In this document: positions 12,569-16,659 of the stretch, in pieces | Layout: every line of letters starts with the position of its first letter | Position numbering within the stretch: the stretch's first letter is position 1 | Assembly: GCA_947589205.1 (NCBI GenBank) | Contig: CANQCJ010000021.1 | Span: 1 to 16,659 of the forward strand | DNA: 16,659 bases | Direction of reading: 5' to 3' | DNA from: an uncultured Ruminococcus sp. | Lineage (GTDB): Bacteria; Bacillota; Clostridia; Oscillospirales; Ruminococcaceae | Notes under the pieces: model-generated | The model's database searches: none | What the model saw: only the letters and a program-made list of their open reading frames with translations | Told to the model about the DNA's origin: nothing | Position numbers and translations under genes: made by a program

Positions 12569-14095
12569 TTACTTCCCGGTCTTATCCCGATCCGAGGAAA
12601 TAAGCTCAACGTCCACGGTCGGCTTGTTTTCCTTTTCAACGCCGTCGTCTATGGCGGGCAGAGTGATAAGCACCGTCGTGCCTACGCCCTCCTCGCTGTT
12701 TATCGTGAGCGTGCCGTTGTGGCGGGTTATTATCTCGTTGGCAACGGCGAGACCTATTCCCGAACCGCGGCGGGTGTGGTTGGCTTTGAAGAATTTTGTT
12801 TTTACCTTCGGCAAGTCCTCTTTGGAAATGCCTATGCCGGTGTCCGAAACAAGTATGCAGATATCGCCGTTTTCCTCATAGGCTTCTACAGAGACCGTTC
12901 CGCCCTTGTCGGAATATTTTATAGCGTTGTCCACAATATTTATAAACACCTGACGCAGACGGTTTTTGTCGCCGTAAACAAACGGCAGCATTGTCGGCTC
13001 ATAGTAATCGAGAGTTATCCCGAGAGCGCGGGCGCGTTCCTGATATATGAGCACCGTTTCGCCAAGCTCTGCGAGGATATCTATCGTGTCCATGATAAGC
13101 GTCAGCCGATTGTCCTGAATGCGCGAGAAATCGAGCAGCTCCTCGACCATCTGCGAAAGTCTCTCGGTCTCGCTCGTGATTACCCGCATACCCTTTTTAA
13201 AGGTCTCCGGATCGTCGATAGCGGTCAGCGTCTCGCTCCAGCCCTTTATCGCGGTGAGGGGCGTCCGCAGCTCGTGAGATACCGAGGAGATAAATTCGTT
13301 TTTCATCGACTCGGTATTTGAAAGCTCCTGCGCCATATAGTTTATCGAATCGCAAAGATCGCCAAGCTCATCGTCGCCGGTCTTTTCTATCCTCTCGCTG
13401 AAATCGCCCTTAGCGATCTTTCTTGCGATCTCGCCTATCCTTATGACCGGATAAACGATAGAACGCACGAAAAATCTTCCCGAGAAGTAGATTATCACTA
13501 TCATAATAAGAAAGATCATCGACATACCCGCGATGAGCAGGAAGATCTGATGATCTATGTTTTTCATTGACGACACCATTCGCAAAGCCTTGTATTCGCA
13601 GCCGCTCAATGATATCATCGAGGTGACGGCTATGACCTTTTCACCGCCGGGCATATCGAATATCGCGTATGCCGTACCGTTTTCGGCAGACTGCGCCTGC
13701 TTGTAATCGTCAAAGCCCATGTTTTCCGACGGCGAAAATCCCGACGAGGTTATATCCACCCTGTCGTCCGCGCTTATCGCCATAAGCTCCACCTTTTCCT
13801 TATCCTCGTAGCCCTCGACGAGCGAGCGTATCTGCGAGGTATAATTTACGGTGTTGTTGTCCGACGAAACGAGCGCGCCGGTCACGATGTTCATTCGCGA
13901 AATAAGATACTGCCTTGCCGAGCTGTAATAATAATTTTTTATCATAGCTCCGAGCAGTATCCCGACGACGAGCAGCGCGGCTATAACGACCGCAAGGTTG
14001 TTTCTTTGCCAATGGGTGAGTATACTGCGCCGCCCGAAACGGTTCTTGCTGCCGTCAGCGTTCATCTCGGCGGTCAGTTCACTTTTCTTAGACAA
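12569..14095 (-). CDS. Membrane sensor histidine kinase (orphan)
   Basis: 508 aa. Two membrane segments, about 33-53 and 184-205, bracket an extracytoplasmic sensor domain of about 130 residues. Then a HAMP linker (about 206-258), HisKA with phosphoacceptor His274 (SVSHELRTPLTAIKGW), and HATPase_c with the N box (INIVDNAIKYS, Asn386/Asn390), G1 (DTGIGI, 418-423) and G2 (GSGIGLA, 444-450). It should autophosphorylate on His274 and pass phosphate to a response regulator. The start is a TTG at 14095 with AAGGAA 10 nt upstream; an internal ATG ten codons later lacks a ribosome site. It is monocistronic, with no adjacent regulator. The OmpR regulator at 4139-4843 is the only one in the window and is kinase-less, so the two may be partners. 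Confidence 0.93.
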   Translation of the reverse strand: MSKKSELTAEMNADGSKNRFGRRSILTHWQRNNLAVVIAALLVVGILLGAMIKNYYYSSARQYLISRMNIVTGALVSSDNNTVNYTSQIRSLVEGYEDKEKVELMAISADDRVDITSSGFSPSENMGFDDYKQAQSAENGTAYAIFDMPGGEKVIAVTSMISLSGCEYKALRMVSSMKNIDHQIFLLIAGMSMIFLIMIVIIYFSGRFFVRSIVYPVIRIGEIARKIAKGDFSERIEKTGDDELGDLCDSINYMAQELSNTESMKNEFISSVSHELRTPLTAIKGWSETLTAIDDPETFKKGMRVITSETERLSQMVEELLDFSRIQDNRLTLIMDTIDILAELGETVLIYQERARALGITLDYYEPTMLPFVYGDKNRLRQVFINIVDNAIKYSDKGGTVSVEAYEENGDICILVSDTGIGISKEDLPKVKTKFFKANHTRRGSGIGLAVANEIITRHNGTLTINSEEGVGTTVLITLPAIDDGVEKENKPTVDVELISSDRDKTGK

Positions 14096-14133
14096 AATAA
14101 TATCATTCCTTAAATTTGTTAGATCATGCTTTG

Positions 14134-14162
14134 ATTATATCACAGCAATTTAAATATGTCAA
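14134..14162 (-). promoter_or_regulatory. Promoter of the histidine kinase gene
   Basis: Perfect TTGACA (14157-14162), 17-nt spacer and TATAAT (14134-14139) with an upstream TG, minus strand. Confidence 0.9.
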
Positions 14163-14173
14163 GATGTTTATTG

Positions 14174-14191
14174 ACGGTTTGCAAAAACCGT
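14174..14191 (+). repeat. Hairpin with + strand T-tract between minus-strand genes
   Basis: ACGGTTT-GCAA-AAACCGT is a perfect 7-bp hairpin followed on the + strand by TTTTG. No + strand gene ends here. It shares an AAACCGTT core with the neighbouring terminator at 14199-14226, so it is probably a related duplicated element. Confidence 0.55.
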
Positions 14192-14198
14192 TTTTGTT

Positions 14199-14226
14199 AA
14201 AAAACAGTTTTTGTAAAAAAACCGTT
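14199..14226 (-). terminator. Terminator of the 53-aa membrane protein gene
   Basis: Minus-strand AACGGTTTT and AAAACTGTT (14218-14226 and 14203-14211) pair over 9 positions with one wobble, followed by four T. It overlaps the stop codon at 14225-14227. Confidence 0.6.
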
Positions 14227-14386
14227 ATCTTCCGCTGCGGTAAAAGGCTCCGCTTGCAAGAGCGAATACCATCGGTATAACGGCATACCCCGCGTTTACT
14301 CCACCGTCATTATAAAGCACATATCCCGCGCCTGCAAATGTCAGCAGCGTGAATATTATACATAATACCAAAGCCGCTTTTTTCAT
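14225..14386 (-). CDS. Small two-helix membrane protein, 53 aa
   Basis: Reads MKKAALVLCIIFTLLTFAGAGYVLYNDGG and then a second hydrophobic stretch, ending FYRSGR. Two membrane helices (about 4-24 and 32-48) with a short polar loop (NDGGVNAG) fit a small integral membrane protein with both ends probably inside. The ATG at 14386 follows AGGAGG at 7 nt; an in-frame extension upstream (to 14443) contains the leader hairpin and ribosome site and is not used. It has its own promoter and terminator. No family recognised. Confidence 0.75.
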   Translation of the reverse strand: MKKAALVLCIIFTLLTFAGAGYVLYNDGGVNAGYAVIPMVFALASGAFYRSGR

Positions 14387-14421
14387 GATGCTGCCTCCTC
14401 GGTCTCTTTGTTCTCTATAGC

Positions 14422-14437
14422 TTCCGCATTTGCGGAA
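14422..14437. repeat. 16-bp palindrome in the leader of the small membrane gene
   Basis: TTCCGCATTTGCGGAA is a perfect palindrome located about 10-25 nt after the predicted start near 14447. It could be an operator or a small 5' hairpin. Confidence 0.6.
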
Positions 14438-14453
14438 AATCACTTACACAATT

Positions 14454-14482
14454 ATTATACCACAGTATCCGCGATAAGTCAA
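14454..14482 (-). promoter_or_regulatory. Promoter of the 53-aa membrane protein gene
   Basis: TTGACT (14477-14482), 17-nt spacer, TATAAT (14454-14459) preceded by TGG on the minus strand. Confidence 0.87.
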
Positions 14483-14489
14483 TAACAGC

Positions 14490-14521
14490 AAAAAAATATC
14501 TGCCGGCAAGCCGCCCGCAGA
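14490..14521 (-). terminator. Terminator of the XRE/zinc-ribbon gene
   Basis: Minus-strand TCTGC-G-GGC and GCC-G-GCAGA pair with one internal mismatch (14499-14521), followed by TA and seven T (14490-14496). Confidence 0.85.
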
Positions 14522-14535
14522 CATTTTATAATAAT

Positions 14536-15164
14536 TCAATTTTCCTTTGTCAGTACCTTCTTCTGCCAGCTTTTTTTGCCGCATTTGGGGCATTTCATGT
14601 AGCGCGTTGTATTAATGTGCATAGCAAAAGATGTTTTCAATAAAGAGGACGGCTTATAAACATGACCGCATTCCTCACACTTGTAATACCCCGTTTTCAC
14701 CTCGATGCCAAGCCCTATAAGGGCTGCCGCCACGACTAATAGGCAGCCCAACACTATCAAAACTGCGGCAAGCGGGTCGCCTTCGCCGTTTTTCACGGCA
14801 ATTATCACACCTGCTATCGTCATGATAAGACTTGCGGCTATACCGATAACTACAATATAGACCTCTGTACGCAGAAGCCTTTTCGCATAGTTCTCATTTT
14901 CTGTTCTCAAATTAAGAATAAGCTCCTCTGATTTTGAATTATAGCTTTCCATATCAATATGCTCGCCCGACAGGAGTTCGTTGACATTGATCTTCAAAAG
15001 ACCGCATAATTCCAACATATCCCGGAATCCGGCATTGACCTGCCCGTTTCCCATTTTGATACTGCACGGTCGCTGATACCGAGCTTTTCGGCAAGCACGG
15101 CTTGGGTCATGCCCTGTTCCTTTCTGCATGACGCTATGAATTTTCCGATTTTGATCTGATCCAT
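14536..15164 (-). pseudogene. XRE-family HTH membrane protein with zinc ribbon, frameshifted
   Basis: The ATG at 15164, 8 nt after AAAGGAGG, opens an XRE helix-turn-helix (MDQIKIGKFIASCRKEQ, then MTQAVLAEKLGISDRAVSKW, ETGRSMPDSGI), but the frame then reads CWNYAVF and stops at 14994. The expected continuation MLELCGLLKINVNELLSGE lies in the next frame from 15018, consistent with one missing base at about 15018-15021. The second frame continues through a helical linker, two membrane segments and a C-terminal zinc ribbon with CEECG and CPKCG pairs, ending at 14536. Intact versions would be membrane-tethered DNA-binding proteins of a kind common in Clostridia. The shift is not in a long homopolymer; it may be a true mutation, an assembly error or, less likely, recoding. 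A frame starting at 15183 is also open but encodes no HTH. Confidence 0.8.
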
Positions 15165-15189
15165 ATCGGGCGCCTCCTTTCATGCTCCC

Positions 15190-15216
15190 ATTATATCATA
15201 AAACAGCTTGCATCAA
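15190..15216 (-). promoter_or_regulatory. Putative promoter of the XRE gene
   Basis: TATAAT (15190-15195) with an upstream TG on the minus strand; the best -35 is TTGATG (15211-15216) at a short 15-nt spacing. Confidence 0.5.
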
Positions 15217-15317
15217 CACGAACCGGAGGTTGATTTTTGCTTACTCTACCAACGGTCGAGCGGGTCAAGCGCCCCTGTAATGATAAACTCCCGCTATACA
15301 TATCGGTATTTTTAGAG

Positions 15318-15755
15318 CTATTCAAGCCGTTGGATAAATGCCGTTTTATCCGTGCTGTTATAACCTGCATGACGGTAAAGATCAAGTGTTGCTTTTTCCT
15401 TTGACCCGGTAAGCAGCATTATTTTATAGCAATTGTTTTTTTGCGCTATATCCTTTGCATAATTAAGACATTCGGTCGCATACCCTTTTCCGCGGTATTC
15501 TATATGTGTAACAACATTTTCAACAAACGCATACGGTCTGATGCTTCTTGTCAGGTTCGGGATAATCACACAAACACAGGAGGAAACGATTTTTCCGTCT
15601 ATCTCATTGACAATGATATGATGATCTTCGTCCTTGAGAATACTGTCCCAGGTCCTTTTTAAATGCTCCGTCATTTCCGGAACAGACTTCTCATGCAGAT
15701 GTAAATACAATTGCAGCAATTCGTTCAATTCGTTCTCGGCTATTTCTCTGACCAT
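15318..15755 (-). CDS. GNAT-family N-acetyltransferase
   Basis: 145 aa. The acetyl-CoA loop is R-G-K-G-Y-A at 88-93 after the strand FVENVVTHIEY, matching the R/Q-x-x-G-x-G/A motif with the usual V-x-x-x-x-R-G spacing; a GYN-type C-terminal strand (HAGYNSTDKTAFIQRL) completes the fold. It should transfer acetyl from acetyl-CoA to an unknown amine, in the cytosol. The ATG follows GAGGTG and overlaps the 3' end of the upstream GNAT gene by 16 nt, so translation is probably coupled. No clear terminator follows; the 150 bp to the XRE start holds only that gene's promoter. Confidence 0.88.
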   Translation of the reverse strand: MVREIAENELNELLQLYLHLHEKSVPEMTEHLKRTWDSILKDEDHHIIVNEIDGKIVSSCVCVIIPNLTRSIRPYAFVENVVTHIEYRGKGYATECLNYAKDIAQKNNCYKIMLLTGSKEKATLDLYRHAGYNSTDKTAFIQRLE

Positions 15756-16192
15756 ACTGCACCTCGCCGAATGATCTGCTTCACACGATACATCATTTGT
15801 AATCTTTGTGCCTCGTTTGCGGAAAAACCGAATTTTTCATAGAATGGTATTTTATCGGGCATGGCAGATAATTCTACAAAAATATCCGTACCGTTTACGC
15901 CGTTGTCATTTATGAATTTCAGCAATTCGGTCATCAGCATTTTTCCTATACCCATATGCTGATATTCCGGTCTTACCGCAACATCCTTGATATAATAGTC
16001 TAACCCCATATCGCCGATCATTCTCGCCATAGCTATTATTTTATCTTCGTCATACACAGACACTCTGAATAATGTATTTTTCATAGCAAGCTCGGTCTGC
16101 TCCAAGGAAGGAGCTTGTCCCCATACAGTCTCCCATAAAAGAATAAATTCTTTGGCGGTCAATTCATTATATTTTACGGTAAATCCACTCAT
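15740..16192 (-). CDS. GNAT-family N-acetyltransferase
   Basis: 150 aa. Motif A reads DVAVRPEYQHMGIGKMLM (70-87), with Q-H-M-G-I-G binding acetyl-CoA pyrophosphate; the C-terminal strand region PFYEKFGFSA (around 115-125) is the standard GNAT F-Y-x-x-x-G-F block. Substrate unknown. The ATG follows GGAGGG. First gene of a pair with the overlapping downstream GNAT, read from a consensus promoter 48 nt upstream. The two proteins are not close copies of each other. Confidence 0.9.
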   Translation of the reverse strand: MSGFTVKYNELTAKEFILLWETVWGQAPSLEQTELAMKNTLFRVSVYDEDKIIAMARMIGDMGLDYYIKDVAVRPEYQHMGIGKMLMTELLKFINDNGVNGTDIFVELSAMPDKIPFYEKFGFSANEAQRLQMMYRVKQIIRRGAVWSEK

Positions 16193-16239
16193 GCCTATCC
16201 CTCCGTTAAATTTTTATTTTCGGTCGGTCTGTCTTGAAA

Positions 16240-16268
16240 ATTATAGCATAATATTCCTTACAAGTCAA
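16240..16268 (-). promoter_or_regulatory. Promoter of the GNAT pair
   Basis: TTGACT (16263-16268), 17-nt spacer, TATAAT (16240-16245) with an upstream TG, minus strand. It agrees with the promoter at 16361-16389 at 24 of 29 positions. Confidence 0.88.
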
Positions 16269-16276
16269 CAAACCCC

Positions 16277-16324
16277 CTAAAACGATATCCCGGCGAAAAA
16301 GTCGTCCATTTTTTCAAGCAGCAT
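16277..16324 (-). pseudogene. 15-codon gene remnant, possibly start of a class I methyltransferase
   Basis: An ATG at 16324 with AAGGAG 7 nt upstream opens MLLEKMDDFFAGISF and then stops at 16277. The first ten residues resemble the N-terminus of SAM-dependent methyltransferases common in Clostridia (LEKMDDFFAARxDGY, from memory), and the sequence diverges after FFA. A complete promoter precedes it, and the next gene's promoter starts 9 bp after its stop. The likeliest reading is that a larger gene was deleted, leaving promoter, ribosome site and first codons. It could instead be a translated leader peptide; I cannot exclude that. Confidence 0.45.
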
Positions 16325-16360
16325 TTTTATTCTCCTTGTTCTTGGTTTGTTTATGGAATT

Positions 16361-16389
16361 ATTATACCATATTATCCTTTGCAAGTCAA
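16361..16389 (-). promoter_or_regulatory. Promoter before the gene remnant
   Basis: TTGACT (16384-16389), 17-nt spacer, TATAAT (16361-16366) preceded by TGG, minus strand. Confidence 0.85.
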
Positions 16390-16390
16390 T

Positions 16391-16420
16391 AAAAAAGCCT
16401 GCAAGCAAAATGCCTGCAGG
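16391..16420 (-). terminator. Terminator of the right-edge GNAT gene
   Basis: Minus-strand CCTGCAGGC and GCTTGCAGG (16412-16420 and 16398-16406) form a 9-bp stem with one wobble and an ATTTT loop, then C and six T (16391-16396). Confidence 0.9.
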
Positions 16421-16508
16421 GAATTTTTTCGGAAAAAATTTTTTCGGGGGGCGGGGCAGAAAATTATTTTTTATTTTTTTGACAGCTCACCGCCAGATCA
16501 TAATTTGC

Positions 16509-16659
16509 CTAAGTGTGCTGCCTGTTCGCACGCTGACGAAAATCATCTCGGATATATCCGTAAATATTGTAAGTGCAGTAGCTGCTGACCATCTTTCCGT
16601 TTCTGATACAGCCTTCAAGTGTAAATCCGCATTTCTTTAAAACTGCATTTGACGCCATG
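16509..16659 (-). CDS. GNAT-family N-acetyltransferase, C-terminus only (partial at right edge)
   Basis: The minus frame entering from the edge reads ASNAVLKKCGFTLEG, then CIRNGKMVSSYCTYNIYGYI and RDDF, ending at TAG 16511..16509. This is the C-terminal block of RimJ/RimL-type GNATs (N-x-AS-x-x-VL-x-K-x-GF-x-x-EG...Y-x-x-Y-D-Y). The ATG at 16658 is almost certainly an internal Met, because the acetyl-CoA motif must lie upstream, outside the window. A strong terminator follows about 90 nt later. Confidence 0.75.
   Translation of the reverse strand, partial: MASNAVLKKCGFTLEGCIRNGKMVSSYCTYNIYGYIRDDFRQRANRQHT

Noticed and set aside
12482..13321. 279-codon open frame on the + strand
   Set aside because: It lies antisense to the histidine kinase, has no ribosome site or domain, and mirrors codon bias of the true gene.
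15165..15183. Start of the zinc-ribbon frame at 15183
   Set aside because: That ATG overlaps the ribosome site of the HTH start, and its first 50 or so codons are the HTH region read out of frame.
15191..15385. 64-codon minus-strand frame between the XRE gene and the GNAT gene
   Set aside because: It overlaps the GNAT 3' end in another frame and includes the XRE promoter; no convincing ribosome site or domain.

Overview
The window reads as a stretch of a Clostridia chromosome, most likely Oscillospiraceae/Ruminococcus-like. The support is a type III glutamine synthetase, an Amt-PII fusion, a type IV pilin-like gene, HPr, strong AGGAGG ribosome sites, and a very uniform promoter grammar: TTGAC(A/T/C), 17 nt, TATAAT, often with an upstream TG. 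The taxon is inferred from gene content; no rRNA or tRNA gene is visible.

Left part (1-5190). Two small, probably linked hypothetical genes run leftward. A YfcE-type metallophosphoesterase and an orotate phosphoribosyltransferase-like gene with its own consensus promoter and terminator follow on the + strand. A type IV pilin-like gene runs leftward from two consensus promoters. Divergent from it is a three-gene operon: a lipoprotein with Asp-rich FG-GAP/VCBS-like loops, an OmpR-type response regulator, and an HPr-like phosphocarrier that keeps His15 but has Gly at position 46. It ends in a strong terminator.

Centre (5190-11260). After a repeat-rich, hairpin-dense 355-bp spacer, a leftward nitrogen-assimilation unit encodes GSIII (glnN) and an ammonium transporter fused to a PII domain. 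Both genes have an intrinsic terminator in the leader, and in both a small hairpin with an A1/G4 hexaloop overlaps the terminator's 5' arm. This is the layout expected for ANTAR-type antitermination, and it is the most interesting regulatory signal I found. Upstream of it lies a two-gene operon of RadC-family paralogs, one with an intact JAMM motif and one with both metal-binding histidines replaced by Asp.

Right part (11260-16659). Leftward accessory-type genes follow, most with their own promoter and terminator: an overlapping Nudix/nucleotidyltransferase pair, an orphan sensor histidine kinase (a possible partner of the kinase-less response regulator 8 kb away), a 53-aa two-helix membrane protein, a frameshifted XRE/zinc-ribbon membrane regulator, two overlapping GNAT acetyltransferases, a 15-codon gene remnant with an intact promoter, and the C-terminus of a third GNAT at the edge.

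I saw no CRISPR array, phage module, transposase or resolvable attachment site. The strongest candidates for something undescribed are the paired attenuators of the glnN-amt unit and the lipoprotein/response-regulator/HPr operon.
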